A stretch of 64,000 nt of DNA from Amaurobius ferox. Lineage: Eukaryota; Arthropoda; Arachnida; Araneae; Amaurobiidae. Location of the stretch: contig OX578138.1 of the NCBI GenBank assembly GCA_951213105.1, positions 66,116,037 through 66,180,036 of the forward strand, in the 5' to 3' direction. Positions 1-10,296 of the stretch are shown in pieces (position 1 is the stretch's first letter; each line of letters begins with the position of its first letter). Under the pieces are notes generated by a model. The model saw only the letters and a program-made list of their open reading frames with translations. It was not told the DNA's origin and ran no database searches. A program made the position numbers and the translations under genes.

Positions 1-539
1 AACATGTTAATGAAATGAGCGTGATACTCGGAGTTGCGGGATACCTCAAATAAAAATTTATAAAATGATAAGAAATAAAAATAGCATCATGGTCTCATGT
101 TCAGTATCTGATGTCATTCGCTATGTAAAGCTCAAGAGTTCTGCTCTTTATATAAATTTACTGCAAATAGCCGGAGTCCATATAGTCCGCACATTTGCAC
201 ATTCCCATTTTTAGCATTCGTAATTTTCTTAGGAAATTGAAATAGCGTTTATTTGTAATAAATATAAAATGGGGAGCGGTGTCAATGTTGAAGCAAATTG
301 TTTCAGTACAAATCACTACTTCCGAAGGTGCTAAAATTACTAAGTGGAAAGTACGGAATTGAAATATATTTTCCGTGTAGATTTCGTATTGGTACTAACT
401 CTGTCATTTCAAGTCTAAATTTAATTTCATTTTACTTATAACCCCATAGGTGATAGAAAGATTTTGATAAAATTATTTTCCAAATATTATTAATAATTCA
501 TTCAATAAATACAGAAAACTGTAAAAGTAGTATTTTTCT
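1..539. other. AT-rich sequence, no gene recognised
   Basis: I see no open frame of note, no RNA gene and no repeat that recurs elsewhere in the window. A poly-C tract of about 12 bases follows at about 550. Confidence 0.5.
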
Positions 540-850
540 ATTTAGAGGGTTAACCCCCCCCCCCTTAAAAGCATACAAATAAGTTTAAAAGTAAATACGT
601 TTATTTATTTAATTCCAGATAATGACACTTTGGAATGCAGTGTAGTTATCGTTTCTAACACGTAAATGCTGTTTCCTTGCAAATTCACTTGTGATGCAAA
701 TTCACTTGTGAAAAAACCAGCCTTCGAAAACCTGTGGATCAGCGAGAGTCAGTTTAGAAATCGTCATTGATAAAAGTAAAACATGCATTTTGTTGAAATA
801 TTTTCGTACAATATTCTCATTGGTGTATGATTTAGCATTTAACAATCAGT
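540..850 (+). repeat. Dispersed repeat family F, copy 1
   Basis: A core of about 240 bp occurs four times in the first 9 kb (here, about 4720-4985, 8385-8650, and inverted at about 6950-7210). Shared landmarks, in order: AATTCCAAGATAATGACA, then a TAACACGTAAATG block, then TTCCTTGCAAAT, then GTGAAAAAAC, then CAGTTTAGAAATC, then GCATTTTGTTGAAA, then GATTTTGCATTTAAT. Copies differ by many substitutions, so they are old. This copy and copy 3 also share the preceding AAAAGCATACAAATAAG block next to a poly-C/GGG tract. No coding potential is visible and the mobile class is unknown. Confidence 0.65.
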
Positions 851-922
851 CTGTAAGAGCTGTCCAGTTAAGTCCAAACAAATATAATTATTTGATTACC
901 TCGCTTTTCACCATCTGTACAT

Positions 923-1168
923 CCGTGTTCACGCGGAGTACGATCACGTTAAACAAGTGGGTCCGTAAGTCCTTCCGAGAGGTTAGTGGTAGGGGAAGGA
1001 GGGTACGGTGTCTGTGTATGCCTCCCCTATTGGGTTCTGATCTAAATTGGGCGGCTCTTCCCGGTCATCCAAACAGTTACCTTACACCTTTCTGGTAGGT
1101 AGGACGGTCTGGGTCTCAACAACAACAACACCTTTCTGATAGGTCGGACGGTGTGGGTCTCAACAACA
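923..1168 (+). mobile_element. 5'-truncated tRNA-derived SINE with 13-bp target-site duplication
   Basis: The sequence matches the body of the SINE array at 35.5-36.4 kb (GCGGAGTACGATCACG, then CCTTCCGAGAGGTTAG, then the CTTTCTGGTAGGT tail and CAA repeats) but lacks the tRNA-like head. It is flanked by a perfect 13-bp direct repeat, ACCATCTGTACAT, at 910-922 and 1169-1181. The 3' tail is partly duplicated: CTTTCTGRTAGG and CAACAACAAC both occur twice. 5' truncation plus target-site duplication is the signature of target-primed reverse transcription by a LINE partner. It is more diverged than the 35-50 kb copies, so it is an older insertion. Confidence 0.85.
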
Positions 1169-1227
1169 ACCATCTGTACATATTATGTGCAAACCGCTGT
1201 ATTTTTATATTAAGTAAATAGCGCTCT

Positions 1228-1410
1228 AAAACTTTGCAAATGAAAATTTTCATCTATCTCGCCTCGTTTTCGAAACAGGAATTATCTTGCCTCGTTTTCG
1301 AAACAAGAATTCTAATTTCTTTAATTCGCTGCTAGAGGTGTTGCGAATTTTCTTAATTGATAGCTAGTCATAATCGCTTTCATATCAGAAGTTAAAGGGA
1401 TGCTTAGGAC
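1228..1410 (+). repeat. Dispersed repeat family E, copy 1
   Basis: Shares with 30071-30253 a diverged block that runs from a TCTATCTYGCCTCGTTT-like segment, through TTCCTTAATTCGC, CTAGAG.TGT and AATTGATAGCTAGTCA, to AAGTTAAAGGGAT. Inside this copy a 25-bp segment containing CTCGTTTTCGAAACA is repeated twice. The element class is not recognisable and the ends are not defined. Confidence 0.5.
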
Positions 1411-1539
1411 TTATGACGGAACTTTTTTACTACCATTTTCGCAAATTTTTGCTGTTCTGTTTTGAAAATAATGCTATAAAAAGCTTAAAATTTAAAGAAA
1501 TTGGGTTCTAGTGATGATAACCACTAAATTTCTATCTAG

Positions 1540-2174
1540 TCCTACCTTTCAACAAACATTTTTAGACCTCTTTGTAGGAAAAGTTACTGAGCGAATTGCA
1601 ACCAAATGTCGTGTACGCATACCTTTCTAAGTATGTAGTTTCGCTTTTTGAAGAATAAAGTAGTTCAAATTTCGACCGTTAGGGATGTAATTTGCAGGCG
1701 CAATCCCCTTAACTTGCATATTGCCTAACTTATCTAGCAAATATCGGCAAACAGGAGTTCCGAAGATTACAAATCGTTGGTGGATATCTATGTAAACCTT
1801 TTAACTGCCGAAATGTCTTAGGTGCAGCAGAATCATTGCTATTTCTTTGATAGAAGAGTTTAGAAAGCAACGCGAACTAATGTGAGATTCATAACCCTTC
1901 ACCATTCGAGGATATGTGAAACAGACTTTGTTACTCCTTTTATAGGTGGTGGTGGTTGTAAGATATACTTCGCAATATGTAAATTATGGGGAATGCAGCG
2001 CCGGATTTCACTCCTAGCGGCCGAAATTTGAACTATTACTTTTTCTTCAGAAACTGAAGCCGCATACTTACAAAAGTTTGTGCACGAAATTTGGTTGCGA
2101 CTGGCCCAGTAGTTTTTCTACAGAGAGGGCTAAACACCTAAAAGCACCTTTAATTTGGATCACCCTGTATTTTC
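1540..2174. mobile_element. MITE-like element with long diverged inverted repeats
   Basis: Left arm 1566-1702 and right arm 1994-2131 are imperfect reverse complements, by eye about three quarters identical. Paired landmarks are TTGCAACCAAAT on the left against ATTTGGTTGCGA on the right, and AGTTCAAATTTCG against CGAAATTTGAACT. The right end continues outward to AATTTGGATCACCCTGTA. Read from the other strand this is an ACAGGGTGATCC terminus, a style common in Tc1/mariner-like elements. The left terminus is worn and no target-site duplication was found. No transposase is present. Confidence 0.6.
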
Positions 2175-3009
2175 ACATCAAATGTGATTGAGGTAGGTGA
2201 ATTCGTTCTTGAGTAAATATCCACTCTCTCTATTTCTCAAATACCTACACGCACATACATGTATGCACACACATGCACACGAATACACATACACATACAC
2301 AAACGGACATACGTCAACTAAATGAAATTTTATGAATCTTTTTTGAAGAAATTTAAGGTCCTCTACTTAAAGTAGGATTGAAATTGTCGGTCTCTATCGT
2401 AAAATTGTAGCATATACAGACAGTGAAAGTTTCCTCTTTGTCATTTCATGTATCGGCTAGTCCCTGCTGATGAGCGCATAATAAGCGCTCAACTGGTCCA
2501 TGGATGCTGTTATCTGGTTAACAGGAGCGAAATCTTAATTATCTTACTACTAGTAATCCCGTGATTTAATTATTTGCAATTTATTATTTGCAATTTCTTT
2601 AATTATTTGCAATTTCTAACATTTGCATATAATCTAAAGAATGTAATGAAATGAGTATTCTAAATAAATGAATTATGTAACGAGCGTACGCAAAAACTTT
2701 GCTTGATTAGATGTATATTATCTTTGTTTTAAATTGAGCGTAAGAACTGCATGCGATCTAGAAAGCTGTAAAGTGAAAATATATATGCTGTAAAGTGAAA
2801 AGCTATAATGTTCACTTGAATGATTATATGATAGATTTTTTTTCTTTCTTTCTTTTTTTTTTTTTGAAGTTTCTATACTAAACAAGAATATTGCAAAAAG
2901 GCTTTTATTTCTACATTTTTGTATTGCATTTGTTTTATGCGCATAATAAAGATTGTCGATTCAATGATAATGTGATGCAATCGTTGAAAAATTCAGGCGA
3001 CTATGAATA
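2175..3009. other. Unassigned intergenic sequence with CA-rich and T-rich simple repeats
   Basis: Holds a degenerate CACA/ACAT microsatellite at about 2249-2305 and a T-rich tract at about 2826-2866. No open frame or recurring repeat was recognised. Confidence 0.45.
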
Positions 3010-3420
3010 TTTTTAAATGTTATTCGATTAATCGTAACGTAATATTTTAAAACCTAATTACATTTAATTCAACATTTCAAACTTAATTATACTTAATAAC
3101 TCAAATCTTAGTTAAACTTAATATTTTAAAAGTTGTTAAATTACCTTTCTATCTTAAAACTTGATTGACCTTAACTTAATATTTAAAAACCCAATTACAT
3201 TTAACTCAACATTTTAAATTAAATCAAACATAATAGTTTAAAACCTTATTCAACTCAATAATTTTGAACTTAATTAAACTGAATATTTTAAATGATATTA
3301 AATTAACTTTCTATTTTAAAACTTGACCTTAAAACTTCATGAAGCTTAATATTTTGAAAGTTAATTAAAATCAATTCTACATTTAAAAACTCAAAATTTG
3401 AAAGTAATTAAATTTAACTT
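3010..3420. repeat. Degenerate AT-rich tandem-like sequence
   Basis: Built from loosely repeated words such as TTAATATTTTAAAA, AACTTAATTA and CATTTAATTCAAC at irregular spacing of about 40-50 bp. It resembles a decayed minisatellite. Similar AAATATTTAAAAGTAAAC-type tracts lie at 4180-4730 and 7980-8390. Confidence 0.45.
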
Positions 3421-4179
3421 TTCCATATATGAGTGAATATTTTTACAGTGTACTCAACACAACATTTCCACCTAAGACCTCAAACCTTATCCATTCGTAT
3501 GCACATATTACTGTATTACCCAGCTACCATCTGTTTTCTGCTACCGGCAATCATGCCAGACAAAAAAGGACAAATCATAAATATTTCTTTACAGCTCTTA
3601 TTAAAATATATCGATGCTCAAGGCTCCCTGTGCGTAATAACCTTTAATAGGAGGTGTTCTGGGATCCCTTCCTCCCCCCTCCCCAGATCCAAAAAAGGTC
3701 ACCCTACTCCACAGGGAGGGTTAATTTGAATGCAGGGGGAATGAATACGGGGAGAGGGTGTTTATCTGATATAAAGAGAGGGCATGTGTACGGTGATATA
3801 TATATATGTGTGTTTGTAGGTGGGAAAAGGGACATAGGATCTCTACGAGAGAGAAAGCTACTCACTGTGATTGAGTATCACATGGAGGTGTACCAAAGGG
3901 AGATAAAAGATGAGTTGATAAGGGAGTTGATGTATTGTCGAATGCGTTTATTAGAATGGTGAATTTTTCGCCAAGAAATATTCAATTAGATCGGATAATT
4001 GATTAATATGGGAAATAATGACGAGAATTTTTCAAAGTAGTAGGGTTATATTAACTAGAGAACATTCAGCACTATAAGTAATCTGAAAAACCGATTTATT
4101 CATGGAGAATATCCAGTATAATCGTTACAATTGAATCGGTTTCTCTTTTTTAGTAAGCGGAGAAAAAATATCATCGTCC
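3421..4179. other. Unassigned sequence, locally GC-richer
   Basis: A pyrimidine-rich stretch at about 3661-3690 and a GGGA-rich stretch at about 3715-3790 stand out from the AT background. An open frame at 3654-3962 (102 codons) has a charged C-terminal part, but no recognisable domain, signal peptide or supporting splice structure. I do not call it a gene. Confidence 0.35.
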
Positions 4180-4719
4180 TTTTGCTTAAAAGTAGCAGAA
4201 AGTAACATATTTAAAGTAAATAAAAGCAATTCAAATTTTAAATATTGAAAGGCAAATAAAATCATTTCAAATTTAAAATAGTTTAAATTAAACAGAGGCT
4301 TTTTAAATATAAGATATAAAAATAAATCAAAACAAAAATATAAAATGCTCAAAAGTAAACTAAAACATTGCGAAATTGGAGGATTTAAAGCTGAACAAAA
4401 AACAAACATATATATTTAAAAGTTAACGAAAGCACTTCGAAATGTAACTATTTAAAAGTAAACATATTAAAAATTTATTTAAAATATTTAAATGTAAAAA
4501 GAACCTTTATTTTAAAGGTAATTTACAAATTGAAATATTTGAAAGTTAAAAAATGTGTCAATTTTATAGTAAACATAAAAAATTAAAAAAATTAAAGTAT
4601 GTTTAAAGTTAACGAAAAATCAAAATTTTAGACATTTAAAAGTAAAAAAAATAAAAATTTAAGTATCTAAATAAAATTATCTAAAAATTTAAATATTTAG
4701 AAGCATAAAAACCAAGTTT
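4180..4719. repeat. Degenerate AT-rich repeat upstream of family F copy 2
   Basis: Irregular reiteration of AAATATTTAAAAGTAAA-like words. The same type of tract lies directly upstream of family F copy 4, so the tract and the F core probably travelled as one unit. Confidence 0.45.
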
Positions 4720-4985
4720 TAAAAGTAAATATTTTCACTAATTTAATTTCAAGATAATGACATTTGTGATAGGAGTGTTAGCGATCCTAACACGTAAATG
4801 TTGTTTCATTGCAACTGCATGTTTGATGCGGGTGAAAAAACCTGTCGCCGAAGATCTGTGAAAGAGCAAGATATATATGATCAAAATTTGTCAGTTTAGA
4901 AATTTTAGCATGCATTTTGTTCAAACATTTTCATATTATTAAGTTCTCATTTCTATATGATTTTGCATTTAATATTTTCAAATTT
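4720..4985 (+). repeat. Dispersed repeat family F, copy 2
   Basis: Aligns by eye with F copies 1 and 4: ATTTCAAGATAATGACATT, TAACACGTAAATGTTG, GTGAAAAAACC, CAGTTTAGAAAT, GCATGCATTTTGTT and ATGATTTTGCATTTAAT occur in the same order. It is preceded by an AT-rich minisatellite-like tract, as copy 4 is. Confidence 0.6.
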
Positions 4986-5600
4986 CAATTAATTTTGTAA
5001 AAAAATAAACGGGGAAAATAAATTCTCGAAATCGCATGGGATCAAATCAGTTAAAGTTTGAAAATAATTTTTGCTTTTCTGCTCCTATACGTTTGATTCA
5101 GTGCGAACAAAACTTATACAAAGACTTCAGACGATTACAACACTTTAAAGTCAATTAAGAAATCTTGCATTTGACTATATTTTGTGTAAAATATAAAGAT
5201 GTTTAATTTAAAAAATAATCATATAAAATTCTAAATAATGATTATAATTTAAAGTAAGAAAATTAACAAATTTGTTTTATTTTGAAGCTTTTTTAGCTTT
5301 TCAGTTCCTTCAAATGTCAGTAACTTTCATGTTCCATTTACAGTTTAAATACGGTGACTATGTATGTTAATTACTTTCCCTTGAACCCATTTTCAAAGGA
5401 ATAATAGACCTTGATTATTTTTAGAAATCTGAAAGAAAATGTTAAAATTTGGCACCCATTTTGTGAAATTTTGTGATTTTATTTACCTCTGAAGTTTAAC
5501 ATCTGTTCATATTCTAGATAAATTCACAAACTTTAATATAATTAAGTAAAATACACTTTGTGCAAAGGATTAGGAAAACTTGAACGATGTATTTCAGCAG
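4986..5600. other. Unassigned AT-rich sequence
   Basis: Nothing recognised: no open frame with protein-like composition and no repeat shared with the rest of the window. Confidence 0.4.
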
Positions 5601-5606
5601 AAATAA

Positions 5607-5670
5607 AAAAAAATGTCGCATACAAGTGTTTCGAGGGTACGCTGAATCCCCTTCATCAGTGCTAAAGAGC
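5607..5670 (-). ncRNA. Hammerhead-ribozyme-like motif, probable retroelement relic
   Basis: On the minus strand all conserved core positions of a hammerhead are present in order. CTGATGA is at 5659-5653. A stem II follows (GGGG pairing with the ACCCT side, with one A:C mismatch at its base), then GAAA at 5632-5629. Stem III is minimal: ACA and TGT around a 2-nt loop, 5629-5622. A17 is at 5621. Stem I is at least 3 bp, with TGC at 5620-5618 pairing with GCA at 5662-5660. Short stem III and type I layout are features reported for hammerheads in Penelope-like retroelements. No reverse transcriptase lies nearby, so this would be an orphan fragment ending about 70 bp before element A1. Confidence 0.6.
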
Positions 5671-5734
5671 CAATAAAAGACGAACGAGTATGTTGTAACT
5701 CATTTTGTCTTTTGACTTCGAGTTTGTTGGTTTT

Positions 5735-6570
5735 TAACAATATACAACATAGTTGAAAAGTGTTTATGACTTTGTTCATTCTGTCTGCCTGTCTGTCTGT
5801 CCGTTAGCACAATACTGCCGTAAAAATGACTTTATCAAAATGAAATTTTAGTATGTTTTTCAGACGGTCTGTGGGGGCTATGGGAATATAAATGAATAAT
5901 ATCACCCAATTAGTTTTGGATTGAACCCGGGGTGAAAAAATGCAATACCTTCAACCCTATGGGATCTAATTTTCCAAACATTTTTTAAGCGAATTTAAAA
6001 TTCACAAATTGCTTCGAAAATTTTAAGAAATATTTAAATTATCCCATAAAATATATAAAAAAATTTCAGTAAAATAAGTTAGGTAGTTTTTTAAATAAAA
6101 ATTATTTAATATAGGGAGAAAAACAAATTCAATTAAATTCTGACTCTTGCTATATCCTCCAGAAAGAAAAAAGAGATATATTATATAATAAATATCTTTC
6201 CAAGAGTTTAATTATTTTATATATAAGAGAGGTTTCACATTTTAAAATAAATATAGTAGATAACAATTTTTCAAATTTTTAAATAAAATAAATTATTATA
6301 GTATTGTGATGAATGAAACGATTGGAAAAATGTTTATGAATGAAATGCTGCTTTTGTATAGAGGCGATTTATATTTCAATGCCGTCATTTGAATGAAGTT
6401 CATTTACTTCGATGAAGTTTGCAAATATAATAAATTAATGTAGTATTGTGATAATTTTAAAAATATTACCGAAGAATGTATCTCATTTTAGAGATGTTTA
6501 TATAAAATTGTATTAAAGTTGGAAAGTGTTTCATAATCAACGCTTTATGCATGATTGATCTTTCTTATTT
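5735..6570 (+). mobile_element. Family A element (A1), internally shortened DINE-1/HINE-like
   Basis: Begins with the A 5' hairpin (AACAATATACAAC..AGTTGAAAAGTG, worn), then TTTATGACTTTGTTC and CTGTCTG repeats, then CATAAAATGAAATTTTAGTATG-type sequence. It ends with AGTTGGAAAGTGTTTCATAATC, the hairpin CGCTTTATGCATGATTGAT and CTTTCTTATT. It is about 835 bp, against about 1,290 bp for complete copies; much of the middle is missing. Confidence 0.75.
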
Positions 6571-6949
6571 TAGCAGTGACTAAGGGTATCTATCTTCTCC
6601 TCGAAATAGCTGTATACTGCGTTATTTTTCTATTTGTGTGAGAATTTCGTAACGCAACGTGTTATTTACTTTGATACATAATGCAGAAATATCTTTCTCT
6701 AAAAATATGATTTATTCCCATATACAAAATTTCTAAATTGGTAAAAAGTTTGGGTATATCCTATTTTCGCAGAAAACAGCATCGGACGTGTATGAGTAGG
6801 AAAACAACAATTACATATTCAAAATACTCACAAAATGCTCGTTTATTTTCTTATTTTGAATTACCATTATTACTTAGAACTGGCATTCTAATTAATAGTC
6901 CCAATTTTTAATACAGTTTTGAGAAATTTGTGTAAAAATATCTCAACAA
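6571..6949. other. Unassigned AT-rich sequence
   Basis: No gene, RNA or shared repeat recognised. Confidence 0.4.
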
Positions 6950-7210
6950 AATGTATGCTTTACTTTTGTGAATGCCAGAATTTTTAAACGGATGATTTTA
7001 AGCACATCTCGCTCATCCACAGATCGTCGAAGATTGGTTTTCTCATCCGCATCAAAAGTGAATTTGCAAGAAAACAACATTTACGTGTTAAACAAGGTCG
7101 CTACACTGCGGTCTTAAATGTCATTATTTGGAATTAAATAAATAAGCGTATTTACTTTTAAACTTATTTGTATGCTTTTAAAGGGAAGGAGTGTACCCTC
7201 TAAGTAGAAA
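6950..7210 (-). repeat. Dispersed repeat family F, copy 3 (inverted)
   Basis: The reverse complement shows the F landmarks in order: GGAATTAAATAAATAAG..., CATTTAAGACC, TAACACGTAAATGTTG, TTGCAAATTCAC and GATGAG..AAAACC. It shares with copy 1 the outer block AAAAGCATACAAATAAG next to the GGGTACACTCC/poly-G side. One element therefore lies in opposite orientation to the other three. Confidence 0.6.
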
Positions 7211-7224
7211 AAAATTTTTTTTTT

Positions 7225-7640
7225 TGCTATTTTATTAATTGTTAATATACATACTCCATCTAAATTTAAATAATTATCTGTCAATAATCTTTTATTAAAA
7301 TTTTTTTTAGTAGTTTCATCTTTCGGTTATGCTAGGGTCAAAATTATTTAACCTAGAATTTCAAAACATTGCTATTGTATTATTTGCTAATATATATATT
7401 CTACCTAAATTTAAATAATTATCCGTTAATAATTTTTTATTAAAATTTTTATTAATGTTTTCATCTTTACGCCACTGTAGGGTCAAAACTTTTTAACCTA
7501 GAATCTCAAAACATTACATGTTACTGTATTTATTTTTATACATACATACTTCACCTAAATTGAAATAGTTATTTGTCAATAATTTTTCATTAAAAATTTT
7601 ATTATAAATTTTTTGATATTTTTAGCACTTAATCACAAAG
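7225..7640. repeat. Tandem repeat, period about 145-150 bp, about 2.5 copies
   Basis: The landmark CTAAATTTAAATAATTAT recurs at about 7260, 7405 and, diverged, 7555. A second landmark, AGGGTCAAAA followed by TTTAACCTAGAAT, appears in the first two units. The AT-rich units diverge at several positions. The repeat lies directly beside family F copy 3. Confidence 0.65.
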
Positions 7641-8384
7641 TTATCTTAAATTGTATATTTTCTTTTGCAAACTTTTACTATAATGTTAGGTGGAGGTTAA
7701 AACATAACTTCTAAGAAAATATTTTTTAAAACAGTGGGAATGAATGTGTCATAGTTTATTCACAATGAGTGCGCAGAATATGTATAGTAAGACACATTTT
7801 CAAAAACTATCAATCAATTAATTACAAAAACAATTTTTTTACCAAAATTTTATTAAATATTTTTTTATAATAATAAAGAAGAGGACAATGCATTTTAAAA
7901 ATGTAGTTTCAGTTGAAGAAATAATAGCAGCACTATAAAGTTTTGAATATTCTACTGTAAGCAACGACTTTTGAGGTGCAAAGGCTCTTAAATATTCAAA
8001 TATAAAATAGTTTTGTTTTCATTTAAATATTTAAAATTTTAATTTGTTTGCTTTATCATATTTCAAACTTAAAAATGTCTTGCTCGCTTTTAAATATTTT
8101 AATTCTCTAAAATAATCTAAAAGTAAACATATCAAAATAATATGCGAAATATTTAAATGTAACACAAAAACTTTTATTTAAAACTAAACAAATTCAAAAA
8201 TTTAAATATTTAACGAAACTTTTTATTTAAAAGCAAACATATTCAAGTATTATAATATTTAACAGTTACCAAAAAAAATTGAAATTTTTAAATATTTGAA
8301 GGTAAACAAATGAAAAATGGAGTATTTAACTGAAAATAAATGTTTTTATTACTTTATATATTTAAAAGCATTATAATGAAGTTT
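7641..8384. other. AT-rich sequence grading into a degenerate repeat
   Basis: From about 7980 it becomes an irregular AAATATTTAAAAGTAAAC-like tract leading into family F copy 4. No gene recognised. Confidence 0.4.
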
Positions 8385-8650
8385 TAAAAGTAGATTGTAT
8401 AATTCCAAGATAATGACATTTCTGACCGGAATGCCGCTACCTCTTTTAACACGTAAATGTTGCTTCCTTGCAAATACACGTTTGAAGCCTGTGAAAAAAC
8501 TAGTCGTTGAGGATCTCAGTGGAACGGTTATGATCGGCAGTTTAGAAATCTTGTCACTGATAATTGCAGAAAATGCATTTTGTTGGAATATGTTCGTACA
8601 ACGTTCTCATTGCTATATGATTTTGCATTTAATATTTTCGTGAATTTTTT
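8385..8650 (+). repeat. Dispersed repeat family F, copy 4
   Basis: Landmarks match the other F copies: AATTCCAAGATAATGACATT, TTTTAACACGTAAATG, TTCCTTGCAAATACACG, GTGAAAAAACTAGTCG, GGCAGTTTAGAAATC, AATGCATTTTGTTGGAA and TATGATTTTGCATTTAAT. It is the best-preserved copy for comparison. An 82-codon open frame across it is accidental. Confidence 0.6.
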
Positions 8651-9329
8651 TTTACCGAATTATGCAAATAACTATTTCACCGAAATTGCCAAGTGTTACG
8701 GTTTTGGTTTTTGGGCGTAAATCAAAACTAACCAGTGAAAAAATATCGAATTCGATACGACATGCAGTATAATGGGATATACGGTATAGTAACGGTTTCA
8801 AAATTGGAAGCATTGAAAATAAGAGGCACATTCATACTAGAGAGATCGGACCAAGGGAAGTTTTTACATAACCAAACATTTTTGGCTTTAGAAAAAACAT
8901 AAAATAAAAAATAGCTATTTTATATTTAATGTTTTCCTTTTTTTAAAAGAGGAATGGCATTATTTACGTTAACATGTGCCGAGCTTGAAATATTGCCTGC
9001 TTTTGATCTAAATCGAAAAGAATCATTAAAATTTTATGAATGGGCACCTTTATGCAGGAGTTATCAGTCTTTCAGATATTAGAAATATTATTTTCCCCAG
9101 AAGGAGCCGGTATCATTTGAATGAATAAAGTGATTTCCATGAAATTTTGTCCTATTTTCTTAATCAATAACTAAGAATAGGGCTTTTGTAAAGCAATTTT
9201 GATATTTAAGTTAGAATAATGTTCCCATTGGATATACCAATATACGGTTGCTGATATCTGCAATGGGGCAATATTCTAGCTTTGGCAATATTCCTGTTAA
9301 GGGTAGGGTTTTCTGAGAATGTGATTATT
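8651..9329. other. Unassigned sequence
   Basis: Nothing recognised on either strand. Confidence 0.4.
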
Positions 9330-9491
9330 ACTTTCCTTATATACATAATGTATAAGGTAAGTATTGTGACGGTGTCGAAAATTCGAATTCGAGTTTTCGA
9401 CGGGAGAGCACGTTTCAAGCATCCCTGATCATGAATGAAACATTTTTGAGGTGATGTCTGTGTGTGTGTGTGTGAAAGTATGTGTGTGAAA

Positions 9492-9536
<45 letters not shown>

Positions 9537-10296
9537 AGTGAGTCTGTGGAGACGATAACTGACGAACGAATGGACCGATTCGAACGAAATTTGGTACAAA
9601 AAATCCCAATCCGTAAACACTGGAAGCCTATTGTTTTTATGCGCAATCGAATGTTCAGACCCCCCCCCCCCCTAAATTTTCGAGTGAAGTTTTAAAAAAA
9701 TCGTCAAAATATCAAAACCGCTAATAAAGTTACGCAAATAGACATTTTTTATGCAATTTTTTATTAGAAAACGATTGACATAAATTTTAAAACGCTAACG
9801 TGAACAGTTCTCGAGATATTGCACATTTTTAAAAAAAATTATCGAAAAGTTATATAAAAAAAATATTTCCTATTGAAAAACATGTTCACTTTTCATATGT
9901 AATACCATGCGATAAATTGGGTGACATCATTCTCGTGGATCTAGCTCGTTCCATTCATGAAAAAAGATACTTTGAGTAATACTTTTGTATTTGAACGCCA
10001 ATAGTCATTTATCTGCTGTAAGAATAACTTATTTCTCCTTCCATAACGTTTGGCGAGATTTTGGTGGAATGTCGACAGCTTGGCGCCTTTTTGAAATTTT
10101 GCTAAATTAACAAAAAATTCGTCAAATGGATAAAAATGACGCTAAATCAATGAAAATGACGACTCATTGACGAAAATTCAATATCTAGGAAAGAATATAA
10201 ATATCTACTATAAAAATAACATTTTTATAACTGTAAAAGTAGTAAATTCATTGCATTATATAAGGAAAGTTATGTGTTGCCCACATCAGATTTTTT
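9330..10296 (+). mobile_element. Family C element (C1), full length, DINE-1/HINE-like
   Basis: The 5' hairpin ACTTTCCTTATATACAT/ATGTATAAGGTAAGT (9330-9363) is followed by a TCGAAAATTCGAATTCGAG block and a (TG)n microsatellite at 9462-9540. Next come ACGATAACTGACG and the motif CGAACGAAATTTGGTAC. The 3' half carries a segment rich in GGCGA/TCGCC words. The 3' end repeats the hairpin arm as TATATAAGGAAAGT and finishes with the stem ATGTG/CACAT and ATCAGATTTTTT. About 970 bp, no coding capacity. Confidence 0.8.

Noticed and set aside
2466..2532. Second possible hammerhead: CTGATGA followed by a 6-bp stem (GAGCGC/GCGCTC) and a distant CGAAA
   Set aside because: The bases directly after the stem are AACT instead of GAAA, and the later GAAA does not close a consistent stem II, so the core cannot form.
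3654..3962. 102-codon open frame with a charged C-terminus
   Set aside because: No recognisable domain, no conservation evidence, and the N-terminal part spans a pyrimidine-rich low-complexity tract.
9206..9695. Open frames encoding Thr-His or Cys-Val repeats (also near 33.0, 33.7, 38.4, 41.5 and 45.7 kb)
   Set aside because: They are translations of TG/CA and CAGA microsatellites inside family B and C elements, not genes.
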